NCBI RefSeq assembly: GCF_004801405.1
Contig: NZ_SSOB01000006.1
Coordinates: 62,001-126,000, forward strand
Direction of reading: 5' to 3'
DNA: 64,000 nucleotides
Source of the DNA: Cohnella fermenti
GTDB lineage: Bacteria > Bacillota > Bacilli > Paenibacillales > Paenibacillaceae
A model generated the notes under the pieces. That model did not search any database and was not told where the DNA came from. It worked only from the letters and a program-made list of their open reading frames with translations. Shown here in pieces: positions 44,498 to 53,784 of the stretch (the stretch's first letter is position 1; the number at the start of each line of letters is the position of its first letter). The position numbers were made by a program, and so were the translations under genes.

Positions 44498-45517
44498 TTA
44501 ACCTGACAAGCGTTGCCCGATTCTCCCGTTTCGCCATACGCAATATGAGATGGCCCATGCACTCAATAGAATGCCGACCAAGACGAAACCGATCGATCCG
44601 AAATCCAGCTCCAGAATCCACTTTCCGGCACCATTCGTTGCCCCGGCATGGGATAGAAGGACTTGCGCCAATTCAAACCCGCCGATGACCAAGGCGGTAA
44701 GGACCGATAGTCCGGTAACGCTTATATTGTAATAAACTGTGCGAAGCGGATTCCGAAGCGCCCATCGGTAAGCTGAATTCATCAATATCCCGTCTGCCGT
44801 ATCGAATAAGCTCATTCCGGCCGCAAACAGAATCGGAAGCGCCAATATTCCCGCAACCGGGACCTCATTCTGAGCCGCACTTGCCGACATCGCCAACAGA
44901 GCGATCTCGCTTGCGGTATCGAAGCCCAAACCGAACAAAAAGCCAATCGGATAGACATGCCAGCTTCGGTTTACGAACTTGTTTAACGGATTCAGCAGTC
45001 TGGACAGGAAGCCTCGCGTTTGAAGAATGCGCTCGAGTTTCTCTTCCTCATGTTCTTTGTGCCGCATCTCGCGATAAAGACGATAGAGGTTGATCAGAAC
45101 AGCTAAATTGAACAAGCCCATTAGAAGCAGGAATATTCCCGATACCGACATTCCGATCGTTCCGCCGACTTCTTGCATCTGCGGCATATTTGCGGACGCC
45201 CAATCGATTACGAGCAAGGTGGCAACTGCCATGCAACAGACGACCGTAGAATGCCCCAGAGCAAAATAAAACCCGGCACCTGTCGCATTGCTGCCTTGTT
45301 GAACCAATTTACGAACGGTGTTGTCGATTGCCGCGATGTGATCCGCATCGAAAGCGTGGCGCATTCCCAACGTATAGGCTAAAATACCCAATCCCAGCAA
45401 TGCAGGGTGATCTTGGTATGAGACTACCGCCAATAGGAGGCCAAGCACGTGCAAGATCAGCACCCAAATCCCGTAAGGAGTCCATGAAGATCTCTTTCCT
45501 TCACGATTCTCTACGAT
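44498..45517 (-). CDS. Nickel/cobalt permease, NiCoT (HoxN/NixA) family
   Basis: About 339 aa, eight TM segments. The metal-recognition motif [17 protein letters not shown] in TM2 is intact, as are LGHSTVV and [14 protein letters not shown]. It supplies nickel for the urease encoded next to it. No ATG, GTG or TTG follows the perfect GGGAGGAGGGG in this frame until inside TM1. The end used here assumes initiation at the ATC codon three bases after it. A TTG at 45625 would overlap the upstream gene by 58 bp. Confidence 0.9.
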   Translation of the reverse strand: MVENREGKRSSWTPYGIWVLILHVLGLLLAVVSYQDHPALLGLGILAYTLGMRHAFDADHIAAIDNTVRKLVQQGSNATGAGFYFALGHSTVVCCMAVATLLVIDWASANMPQMQEVGGTIGMSVSGIFLLLMGLFNLAVLINLYRLYREMRHKEHEEEKLERILQTRGFLSRLLNPLNKFVNRSWHVYPIGFLFGLGFDTASEIALLAMSASAAQNEVPVAGILALPILFAAGMSLFDTADGILMNSAYRWALRNPLRTVYYNISVTGLSVLTALVIGGFELAQVLLSHAGATNGAGKWILELDFGSIGFVLVGILLSAWAISYCVWRNGRIGQRLSG

Positions 45518-45567
45518 AGTCCCCTCCTCCCGGAGATCGAAATAAAATAGAGAGCCGGAACGGAGCC

Positions 45568-46452
45568 TTAACGAGGAACAACTTCCTTTGTCTTGGAGAT
45601 CCGGTCCAGAATTTCTAGAATGCAATAAGCGGCCATAGGGCCCGTCGTCTCCGCTCCATCCTCGATCAAGTGGGCGATAGTCGTTCTGAAACCTGCGACT
45701 TCCCCTAGAATTTGCTTAAGAAGCCTATTGGGCATCTCCGCCCCGCTACTTCGTTGAACCTTCGTTGCTATAATTCCTTCTATCTCTCCCGCCAGCTCGG
45801 GAATGACTTCCGACATTCGGCTTCCTGATGAATTCCATTGCAGCTTTCGGTCGGTATCGGTTGCTAATAGTTTCATCAATTCGGACGGACATCTACCAAT
45901 TTGCACAGCTTCCAGCCTTCTGATCCATTGTTGGAAGCGCTCGGGCTCGACTCCTGCCAACTCACATGCCGCTTGCCCCTTTTCCATCAAAGCCAACATG
46001 GCCAGTACGGAACTGATTCCCAGGAACATAGCATCAGGTTGTTCCAATGCGTCGTAAGTAACGGGGTCCAGCAAGGCGTAGTCCCCTTTGGATTCGCCGA
46101 GCAGTTCGAGAGCACGATTGATCAGAACCTCGTTCAAATTGTTTTGGTATGCCGTTCCCGTACCGTCCAAGGTCGGAAACGCTTTGATTTGGTCATGCCA
46201 TCTACCCTGTTCGATCTCCTCTGCCGATCGTATCAGCAAGGAACCGACTCTACTTGGTATTTTCAAGCTATGGACGCTTAATCGAATCCAAGCTTTCTTC
46301 GTTTGAGAAGCGGCGACGACCCACTCCGGTTGCATTCTGTGATTGACGGAAGGATAAGCCGATAGTGCTCGTCGAGTCTGAATTCCATAATACGAATAGG
46401 CAGGCACGATGACCACGCCTTCCTCATCGGTCTCAACACGTGTCTCCTCCAT
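45568..46452 (-). CDS. Truncated aspartase/fumarase-superfamily protein, probably non-catalytic
   Basis: 294 aa; ATG with GGAGG six bases upstream. The N-terminal half follows aspartate ammonia-lyase: YYGIQTRRALSAYP, TGTAYQNNLNEVLINRALEL and the LLGESKGDY segment. However, the substrate motif normally SQSTND reads EQPDAMF, and the GSSxMPxKxNP catalytic loop is reduced to RSSGAEMPNRLL. At 294 residues it is also far shorter than the usual ~470. It sits first in the nickel permease-urease operon, so it may be a regulatory or scaffold derivative responding to aspartate, fumarate or ammonia. Function unknown. Confidence 0.72.
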   Translation of the reverse strand: MEETRVETDEEGVVIVPAYSYYGIQTRRALSAYPSVNHRMQPEWVVAASQTKKAWIRLSVHSLKIPSRVGSLLIRSAEEIEQGRWHDQIKAFPTLDGTGTAYQNNLNEVLINRALELLGESKGDYALLDPVTYDALEQPDAMFLGISSVLAMLALMEKGQAACELAGVEPERFQQWIRRLEAVQIGRCPSELMKLLATDTDRKLQWNSSGSRMSEVIPELAGEIEGIIATKVQRSSGAEMPNRLLKQILGEVAGFRTTIAHLIEDGAETTGPMAAYCILEILDRISKTKEVVPR

Positions 46453-46488
46453 GCTTTGCCTCCGATCCAAATTCCAGTAGTGATTGGA

Positions 46489-46512
46489 CAAGACCCCGAG
46501 GTCGGGGCCTTG
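46489..46512 (-). terminator. Hairpin between the giant peptidase gene and the urease operon
   Basis: CAAGGCCCCGA/TCGGGGTCTTG, stable, 35 bp downstream of the peptidase stop on the minus strand, with a weak T tract (TCTTGTCC). Confidence 0.6.
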
Positions 46513-46547
46513 TCTGTTTATTTCTTTGCTTCAAGCATGCTTAAGAA

Positions 46548-49500
46548 CTATTCCACACTCATCAGCTTGTAAACGATAACCGCTGCTTGGGCCCGGCTTG
46601 CGATTCCCTTAGGAAGGAACGTATCGGAGGAAACCCCGTTGATAACCCCCTCTTCCGCCAGCAACGCTATCGAATCCTTAGAATAGGCCGCAATACTTGA
46701 CGAATCCTTGAACCTCTTGAGCGTGTCCTCAACATCTGCCGCTTGCTTGTCTTTGATCTGCTTCAAGATATTAGCGGCCATGATTGCCATTTCTTCGCGG
46801 GTAATCGGCCTGTTCGGATCGAATTTGCCCGACCCTACTCCCTGAACCAGATTCAATTGGACGGCTGTGGCAACGTAAGTGTAATACCAGCTTCCGCTGT
46901 TTACATCTGTAAAGGAAGCAACAGCTTGTTCATCGAGTAAGTCGAACGCGCGAACTAGCATCGTCAGGAACTCTGCACGGCTGACTTGTCCTTGCGGGTT
47001 GAATTGATTGTCGCCAATCCCCTTAACGATCCCCTTGGCAGCGAGGGATTGAATAGCGTCGATTGCCCATGGAGCTTGAGCCAAATCCTTGAATTCAGGA
47101 GTCGCGACCGGCTCCGTCGGCTCGGTCGGTTCCGTCGGTTCCGTTGGTTCGGTCGGCTCCGTCGGTTCCGTCGGTGTCGTTGTTGGAGGGGTAGTTGTCG
47201 GAGGCGTTGACGTTACCGGCGGGAGCGTAAGCTCCCCATCCGTCATCGAGTCCTCGGCCGCAGCCTCCGATGCCGCGTATACCGCCGTCGCCATCAGTCT
47301 GAATTGAGCCTGAGGATGGTCCTTATTGAAGGAATCGGAAGCGAAGATTGCCGCATCAACTCCGTCCTTCTTGTACACGATTGCCGCCGTCTTGCCTTGT
47401 GCAGCCGCGTTGGTTGGCCACCAACCCGCTACAAAGAAGTCGTCTGCGTCTTTAACGGTCGCGATGACTTCGGCGCCGTCCGGAACTGCCGTAATATACG
47501 ATCCCGTATTGGTGTAGAGGTAATCCTCCGCTTCGTATGGCGACGTAAGGATGCTCTCTTGAGAGAAGACCGCTTTATACAAGCCTTCATAAGAACTTTC
47601 CGACTTGTAATTGAAGCCCGGAGCGGCATTGGCATTCTTGAAGAGACTCATCCCGCTTCTGCCGAAGCCAATGTAAGGAATGGACTTGATTTGATCGGCG
47701 TTGCCCGCATTAAGCAGAATATCCGCTTGAGCAAGCTCGTTCGTCACTGTAAAGCCGAGCTGATTAAGAACGAATTCCGCGTTGCTCTTGGCTGTTGTGC
47801 CAATGACAGCCGGCTTCAGTACCTTGCCGGAAGTATCGCCGTCCTTCGGGAATGGAACGACTGTCAGCATGTACTTGCTCGCAACCGTCACGAGGTTCGT
47901 ATAGGAGACAAGGAAGTCTCCCTTCTCATAAGCGTTCGCCTCCGCACCTCCTCCGTTCTCGAGGAGAGTGACCTTTTTGTTGCCGGCAAGCAACTCGTTT
48001 ACGGCTTGAATGGCCGCATTGTCGCGATTTCGAATGACATAATAATAAGAGCTGCCAGTAACAGGAGTTGCTGGAACATCAACCTGGGACTTGTCCGTAA
48101 GGACGGTAGTCATGTTTTTGAAGACATCCGCCGTTCGAACCTCATAGCTGTCGAACCCTCTCATCTCAGGGAAGCTTTGAATAATATCCGAGTACATCTC
48201 CGAGAAATCAGAGACATTAAATCCATCGTACAGGACCAGGTTGGCGAAGCCGCGGCTGGCCTGATGCATATTGACGATGTAGGTTCCCTTCGGATATACA
48301 GTCTCCCCGACGCGCACGCTCTGCAGAGTTCTCTCGACTTTGACTCCGTTATGAAGCAAATACTGCACCATCTTGTAAGCTTCCGACGGGCTCTTCTGGT
48401 GAGCGGCATCAACCGGAAGAACGTAATATTCCGGGAAGAAGTTCTCGTTCTCTCCGCGAGGACGTCCGATCGCCTCGTTGTTCGCGTTCAACAGATACTT
48501 GTCGACCATACGGTCGTCTTCATTGTTGAGACCGCGCTTGTAAATCTCCAATTGGTTCAGGAACAAACGATCCTTGTTGTCTGCCAAGTACTTGGTTGCC
48601 GCCATCGCGGTGTAGTAAAGAGCGTCGGTCGAATCCTGATTCAATTCGGGAATCTCGACCGTATGGCCCATTGCTCCATGATGCATCGCGAATACTGCTG
48701 TATAGGCAGGGGAAGCATCATCCCAGCCTGTCGCGTTGGCAATTGGCTTATACGAAGGATCCTCGGCCAGCTTCTGCGATTCCAGGTAAGGAATATGGAA
48801 TGTGTCGTATTTGGTATTGGCGATTCCCGCTCGTCCCATAAGAGTGGCTTGCTCGACCATATTGTCGATAAGCAGGTCGTACTCAAAGTTCGGATCGTGC
48901 GGTGGCGTGCAAGGCTCGATCAGGAACTGGCCGACGAAGCCGTGGAAGTCAAGGAAGCTGGTCGGCATCCACTTCGCCAATTCTCCCATGACCTGCTGGG
49001 TTTCCGGTTGGGTCTGATAAGAGTTGTCGCGGTTCAAGTCGAAGCCCAACGAATTGGCGCGAGTGTTCAAGTATCGACCATCCGGATTCTCCGTATAGTC
49101 CAGAAGGAAGATTACATTATCGAGAGCTTTACCGATATCGAGCGTAATCGTCTGCTGCGCTCCGTTATCGTCCGTTGTATTGTAAGTGACGGTATTCTCG
49201 GTAACAAGCGATCGGAAAATATTGATGATGGCGTCAACGCCGGGTGCTTCGTCCGGATGAATGTTATTGATCCAGATCGGAACCTTGTAATCCTTGAGAG
49301 TTCCGTTGCGAATTTGCTTCTGCAGGCTCTCCGGATTGTTGAGCATTGCCGGAAGGGTCTTGTTCAGATAATCATCGACGGATTGAGCATCCTTCGCGAC
49401 GATGGAGAACAGAATGTCCCTGCCTTGGACCGACTGCCCGATGACCTTGGTCTCAATATAGCGGTCCTTACGGTTCGGACTCTCCATGATCTCGTCGAGC

Positions 49501-51008
49501 GCCGGCTTGATTTCATCATAAGGGTGATAATCGTCGTAGACGTTGAGCGTGATCGGAGCTTGTCCGATGAGATTGCCGGTCTTGCCCGTTACGGCGAGGT
49601 CATACGTCCCCAAGAGCGCAGGGTAGCGGGAGCGGTTGGATGACAAGTTGGTTGTACCGAAGATGAGATCGAACGTAATCTTCGCCTTGAGCTTGCCATT
49701 CTCGACCACAGGAGTTCCCTCAACCGTAATGAACGGATCTCCCGTGAAGCCGCCGCTCTTATACTTCTTCCATTCCGAGAACGGCTTGCCTCCGAAGGTC
49801 CATTGCAAATCAGCCACCGCAGAAGTGCTTGGCATGTCGAATTCCACGTCGATCGTGCGCTTCTCCGTGATGGAGGCTTTGTCGTTGCTTAACGTTAGGG
49901 TCTGAGAAGCAGGTTCTTGAATTTCCAGAAGAATGTTCGTTAGGAGGGTCGTAAAGGTGCTAAGATGCTCCTCAATGCGACCCGGGTAATTCTGGGAGAT
50001 GTAATCAAGGTTATCCTTGGAAGTGTGCCAGACCTCTCCGTCCTTCTCTGTCTGCGTATAGCCATCCAGATCGCCAAGATTCCAGTTCGTTGCCTCCAGA
50101 TAAGCGTATGGGATGCCCGCGCTCTTGAAGGGAGCATGATCGCTCCAATCGCCGGTCGTTCCAGCCGGATATTTCGGATTCAAGCCTTGTTGCGTAGTGA
50201 CTTGGAGATTCAAGCGAGCTGCGATATCCAACCCCAGATCCCGAACGAATCCGTCTCTGCCCTCGCTGCCGTAGATGTGCATGTTGTCGCCGACGGCAAG
50301 GCTATCCAGATTGATCATGGCGACGGCATTCTTGATCTCCTCGGCGCTCATGCCAGCCACGTAATTCTTCGATCCTCTAAGCCCCGATTCTTCAGAGCCG
50401 AAGGCGATGAACGTGATCGTATACGGAGTTGTCAGCCCGGCCAACGTCTTGGCCGTCTCCATCATGACGCCTACTCCTGAAGCATTGTCGTCCGTCCCCT
50501 TGCCTGCGCTTACGGAATCGTAATGAGCCCCGACATAAATGGTTTTCGACGAAGCGCCCGTCTTGGTCGCGACAACATTCGCAGTTTCATAGGTGACGCC
50601 CCTTGAGGTGAATTCGAAGGGAATTTTCGTTGGCTTGTAGCCCATTGCTTCGAACTGATCGTGGATATACTGGGCGGCAAGCGCATCGGCTTCGCTGCCA
50701 ACTGTCCGTGTTCCTATCGTGGAGGAGAGGTACTGCATATAGCCGTATGCTGCATAGCCAACGGAGCTTTCCTCCAGCGGCGCAGCGAGTGCGGACAGGA
50801 CAAGAGGCTCCTCCGACACCTCGGGATTCGCAACGAGCTCATCATCCGCAGTAGGAACTGCGCTCTCCAATACAGTCTCTTCCGATTGGAGAACAGGATC
50901 AGCACCGCCGGTTTCTTCTGCCCATGCGCTTGGCAAAATAGCCGATAGCATGAGGGTAAAAGCTAAAAGCATGGCTGTCATCTGTCTGTACATTTTCTTT
51001 TTCTGCAT
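46548..51008 (-). CDS. Giant surface peptidase: M28 aminopeptidase + M14 carboxypeptidase + SLH anchors
   Basis: 1486 aa, GGAGG before the ATG. Signal peptide to about residue 30. M28 zinc peptidase domain (about 85-370): GAHYDSVSAGKGTDDNASG, FGSEESGL, MINLDS and SDHAPF. Linker of beta domains, then M14 carboxypeptidase (about 500-830): NNIHPDEAPG (HxxE), FDLNRDNSY and LDFHGFVGQ. A long C-terminal extension, a Thr/Pro then seven-fold TEP linker (about 1275-1305) and three SLH repeats (about 1310-1486) attach it to the cell wall. It should strip residues from both peptide ends outside the cell. TTGTATACAA-type operators lie about 110 bp upstream. Confidence 0.9.
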   Translation of the reverse strand: MQKKKMYRQMTAMLLAFTLMLSAILPSAWAEETGGADPVLQSEETVLESAVPTADDELVANPEVSEEPLVLSALAAPLEESSVGYAAYGYMQYLSSTIGTRTVGSEADALAAQYIHDQFEAMGYKPTKIPFEFTSRGVTYETANVVATKTGASSKTIYVGAHYDSVSAGKGTDDNASGVGVMMETAKTLAGLTTPYTITFIAFGSEESGLRGSKNYVAGMSAEEIKNAVAMINLDSLAVGDNMHIYGSEGRDGFVRDLGLDIAARLNLQVTTQQGLNPKYPAGTTGDWSDHAPFKSAGIPYAYLEATNWNLGDLDGYTQTEKDGEVWHTSKDNLDYISQNYPGRIEEHLSTFTTLLTNILLEIQEPASQTLTLSNDKASITEKRTIDVEFDMPSTSAVADLQWTFGGKPFSEWKKYKSGGFTGDPFITVEGTPVVENGKLKAKITFDLIFGTTNLSSNRSRYPALLGTYDLAVTGKTGNLIGQAPITLNVYDDYHPYDEIKPALDEIMESPNRKDRYIETKVIGQSVQGRDILFSIVAKDAQSVDDYLNKTLPAMLNNPESLQKQIRNGTLKDYKVPIWINNIHPDEAPGVDAIINIFRSLVTENTVTYNTTDDNGAQQTITLDIGKALDNVIFLLDYTENPDGRYLNTRANSLGFDLNRDNSYQTQPETQQVMGELAKWMPTSFLDFHGFVGQFLIEPCTPPHDPNFEYDLLIDNMVEQATLMGRAGIANTKYDTFHIPYLESQKLAEDPSYKPIANATGWDDASPAYTAVFAMHHGAMGHTVEIPELNQDSTDALYYTAMAATKYLADNKDRLFLNQLEIYKRGLNNEDDRMVDKYLLNANNEAIGRPRGENENFFPEYYVLPVDAAHQKSPSEAYKMVQYLLHNGVKVERTLQSVRVGETVYPKGTYIVNMHQASRGFANLVLYDGFNVSDFSEMYSDIIQSFPEMRGFDSYEVRTADVFKNMTTVLTDKSQVDVPATPVTGSSYYYVIRNRDNAAIQAVNELLAGNKKVTLLENGGGAEANAYEKGDFLVSYTNLVTVASKYMLTVVPFPKDGDTSGKVLKPAVIGTTAKSNAEFVLNQLGFTVTNELAQADILLNAGNADQIKSIPYIGFGRSGMSLFKNANAAPGFNYKSESSYEGLYKAVFSQESILTSPYEAEDYLYTNTGSYITAVPDGAEVIATVKDADDFFVAGWWPTNAAAQGKTAAIVYKKDGVDAAIFASDSFNKDHPQAQFRLMATAVYAASEAAAEDSMTDGELTLPPVTSTPPTTTPPTTTPTEPTEPTEPTEPTEPTEPTEPVATPEFKDLAQAPWAIDAIQSLAAKGIVKGIGDNQFNPQGQVSRAEFLTMLVRAFDLLDEQAVASFTDVNSGSWYYTYVATAVQLNLVQGVGSGKFDPNRPITREEMAIMAANILKQIKDKQAADVEDTLKRFKDSSSIAAYSKDSIALLAEEGVINGVSSDTFLPKGIASRAQAAVIVYKLMSVE

Positions 51009-51113
51009 CTTAATCCTCCCGCTTCTGAGTTAGGATGAACGATGATAGACGTCAATAACTGCGTCGTTGCCTAGAGCATTAAGTCATCGAACATCACTCC
51101 TTCAACAAATGAA

Positions 51114-51145
51114 TTATGTATACAATATTATGTACACAATATTCG
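51114..51145 (-). promoter_or_regulatory. Two GntR-type operator sites before the giant peptidase
   Basis: ATTATGTATACAAT and ATTATGTACACAAT lie in tandem, 14 bp apart, each close to TTGTATACAA. Similar sites occur before rocD and the amino-acid importer. Confidence 0.6.
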
Positions 51146-51254
51146 TTACGTCTGCGTCATGAATTATAACATCGCCCGTAATTCTCAACAATCCTTATTT
51201 GCGAACACGGATGATTTTCGAGAGAAGTTCACATGTATCTAACGTTTATAATTG

Positions 51255-52829
51255 TTAATCTTCTTTACGAGACATCAACTTTGCTTGGGTAAAGAGCAAC
51301 AGATAATCATGTCCCCCTGCCTTCGAATCTGTCCCGGACATGTTAAACCCTCCGAAAGGATGGACCCCCACCAATGCGCCCGTACACTTTCGATTCACAT
51401 ATAAATTGCCGCAGTGCATATCCCTCAATGCCGCTTCTATGCGATCCTCATCATGAGAGAAATAAGATCCGGTCAGGCCAAATTCGGTATCGTTATAGAT
51501 ACGAATCGCTTCCTTCCAATCTGTTGCTTTCGCAATGGCAAGCACAGGCCCAAAAATCTCTTCTTGCATGAGTTCAGAATCAGGATTCACATCTGCAAAT
51601 GCAGTCGGTTCGATAAAATATCCTTCTCCGGCTCCTTTGCCTCCCCCAAATAAAAGCCTGTTCTTCCCCTTACCTCGTTCAATGTAAGAGAGTATTCTCT
51701 CATAAGAAGACTCGTCAATAACGGGGCCGATCGCTTTATTCTCCGTTGGTTGGCCCAACGACAATTTGGCCGTTAACTCGGCTATCTTTGCCAGCATCTC
51801 ATCGTACACGGATTCAACGATAATGGCTCTGGAGCCCGCCGAGCATTTCTGCCCCTGGAAGCCAAATGCCGCCGATACGATAGCTTCCGCCGCCATATCC
51901 AAATCTGCCGTCTCGTCGACAACGGTTCCATCCTTGCCTCCCATTTCCGCTATGACTCTCTTTATCCAGATTTGTCCCTCTGCCGTCTCCGCTGCCAAGC
52001 GATTTATCCTCAACCCGACCTCCTTGGAGCCAGTGAAACTAATAAATCTGGTCTTGGGATGAGAGGTTAAATAATCGCCGATCTCAGCCCCGCTTCCCGG
52101 CAAATACTGAATGACGCCCGGAGGGATCCCCGCCTCGATCATCGTCTCGTAGAACCGATAGGCGATAATCGGCGTTGTGGAGGCAGGCTTCAACACGACA
52201 CTATTACCTGCCACGACAGCTGCTGAGGTCATTCCCGCGCATATTGCCAATGGGAAATTCCATGGCGGAATCACGATCCCTACGCCTAACGGGATATAAT
52301 CCAACCAATTTACCTCTCCCGTTAAACGAGTCAGAGGGTTTGTTTCATTGGTACGATTTAACCGAAGCATCTCACGCCCGTAATACTCCAGAAAATCGAT
52401 GGCCTCTGCCGTGTCCGCATCCGCTTCCGTCCAGTTTTTGCCCGACTCTAGAATCATCCAAGCGGAATATTCATGCTTTTTGTCCCGGATGAGAGACGCT
52501 GCCTTGAACAAGCAGACAGCTCTTTCTTCGACAGGAGTCCTCTTCCACTTCTCGAACGCGAGCAACGAGGCTTCCATGGCCTTCTCAGCCAAGTCACGAC
52601 TAGCTTTACTTACATAGCCCACAACTTGAGTCGGGTTTGCCGGGTCGACAGACACTGTCATATCGTCTGTATAAATGACCTCGTCCCCGATATGAAGGGG
52701 ATACTTCTCCCCCTGTCTGCTTTTAATTAGCTTTATGGCGCTTCGCATCTCATTCGCGTTTGTTTCGTTGCCGAAATCTGTCAGTTTCTCGTTCACAAAA
52801 GCCCCGATGGCACTCAAATTCACTTGCAT
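51255..52829 (-). CDS. rocA: 1-pyrroline-5-carboxylate dehydrogenase
   Basis: 524 aa, full length. Oxidises P5C/glutamate semialdehyde to glutamate with NAD+. PPWNFPLAICAGM, catalytic Glu in EMGGKDGTVVD (about residue 285) and catalytic Cys in GFQGQKCSAGSRAI (about residue 320). ATG at 52829 with AAGGAGG eight bases upstream. Last gene of rocD-rocF-rocA. Confidence 0.96.
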   Translation of the reverse strand: MQVNLSAIGAFVNEKLTDFGNETNANEMRSAIKLIKSRQGEKYPLHIGDEVIYTDDMTVSVDPANPTQVVGYVSKASRDLAEKAMEASLLAFEKWKRTPVEERAVCLFKAASLIRDKKHEYSAWMILESGKNWTEADADTAEAIDFLEYYGREMLRLNRTNETNPLTRLTGEVNWLDYIPLGVGIVIPPWNFPLAICAGMTSAAVVAGNSVVLKPASTTPIIAYRFYETMIEAGIPPGVIQYLPGSGAEIGDYLTSHPKTRFISFTGSKEVGLRINRLAAETAEGQIWIKRVIAEMGGKDGTVVDETADLDMAAEAIVSAAFGFQGQKCSAGSRAIIVESVYDEMLAKIAELTAKLSLGQPTENKAIGPVIDESSYERILSYIERGKGKNRLLFGGGKGAGEGYFIEPTAFADVNPDSELMQEEIFGPVLAIAKATDWKEAIRIYNDTEFGLTGSYFSHDEDRIEAALRDMHCGNLYVNRKCTGALVGVHPFGGFNMSGTDSKAGGHDYLLLFTQAKLMSRKED

Positions 52830-52846
52830 GTTGCTGTCCTCCTTAA

Positions 52847-53746
52847 TCACAATATTCTTTTTCCTAACAATGAAGCGGTCAATTCTACGGCATGCCGCGC
52901 CGTTCTTCGATCGTTGTCGAGCACCGCATTAATCTCAACGACGTCTGCCGATCTCAAGAGCCCGGATTCCGCAATCATCTCCATGGCGAAGTGCGCCTCC
53001 CTGTAGCTTATGCCTCCGGGAACCGGCGTTCCAACCCCGGAAGCTATCTGAGGGTCCAACGCATCCAGGTCAAGACTGAAGTGTATGCCATCCGTCCCTT
53101 CTCCTGCGATCCGAATCGCCTTCTCCATCACGTTTCTCATGCCGTATCTGTCGATATCATGCATAGTAAAGCAAGTAATGCCCTCTTCGCGGATCAACTC
53201 CCGTTCACCAGGATCGATATCTCTTGCCCCGACAATGACCAGCTTATCTTTGGAAACAAGGTTAGATCCCTGTATATCCGTCAGCTTGAACCGTGCCCTT
53301 CCAAGAGCAATGGCGAGCGGCATTCCGTGAGCGTTCCCCGTCGGCGTCGTCTCCTCCGTATTCAAGTCCGCATGTGCGTCGAACCAAATAACACCAAGAT
53401 TCCGGTAGTGCCCCGTCAACCCGGCCAATGATCCTATCGACACACTGTGGTCTCCTCCAAGAACCAAAGGAAAAAAACCGGACTGCAAGGCGCCAACGAC
53501 TTGCTCGCTCACTTTTCTTGCCATGTCCTTGACTTCCGTGTAGTACTTAATGTCCCCGCTGCCGGCACTTCCCGAAGGATGACGACAGCAATCGATCTCG
53601 CAGTCTCCAACAATATCCATCCCTATGCCCTTGAGTTGACCAAGCAACCCGGCTGTTATCATGCTCTCCGGACCAAGCTCCGTACCGATCCGTCCACTGC
53701 CCATCCAGAAGGGAACGCGGATGATTCTTACTTTTTTGTCTATCAT
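52847..53746 (-). CDS. rocF: Arginase
   Basis: 299 aa, typical length. Hydrolyses arginine to ornithine and urea. Mn2+ ligands are in LGGDHSVSIGS, WFDAHADLN and FSLDLDALDP. ATG at 53746 with AGGGAG eight bases upstream; it follows rocD by 38 bp. Its urea is the likely substrate for the urease encoded 9 kb away. Confidence 0.96.
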   Translation of the reverse strand: MIDKKVRIIRVPFWMGSGRIGTELGPESMITAGLLGQLKGIGMDIVGDCEIDCCRHPSGSAGSGDIKYYTEVKDMARKVSEQVVGALQSGFFPLVLGGDHSVSIGSLAGLTGHYRNLGVIWFDAHADLNTEETTPTGNAHGMPLAIALGRARFKLTDIQGSNLVSKDKLVIVGARDIDPGERELIREEGITCFTMHDIDRYGMRNVMEKAIRIAGEGTDGIHFSLDLDALDPQIASGVGTPVPGGISYREAHFAMEMIAESGLLRSADVVEINAVLDNDRRTARHAVELTASLLGKRIL

Positions 53747-53784
53747 TTCTGTCTCCCTCATTCCAAGTAGCGTAGGACCCTGCG

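Noticed and set aside
45518..45625. TTG at 45625 as the nickel permease start
   Set aside because: Overlaps the preceding gene by 58 bp, has no ribosome site, and the strong Shine-Dalgarno lies 100 bp downstream.
47304..49643. 779-codon plus-strand frame
   Set aside because: Exactly antisense to the giant peptidase, with no motifs; codon-bias shadow of a high-GC gene.
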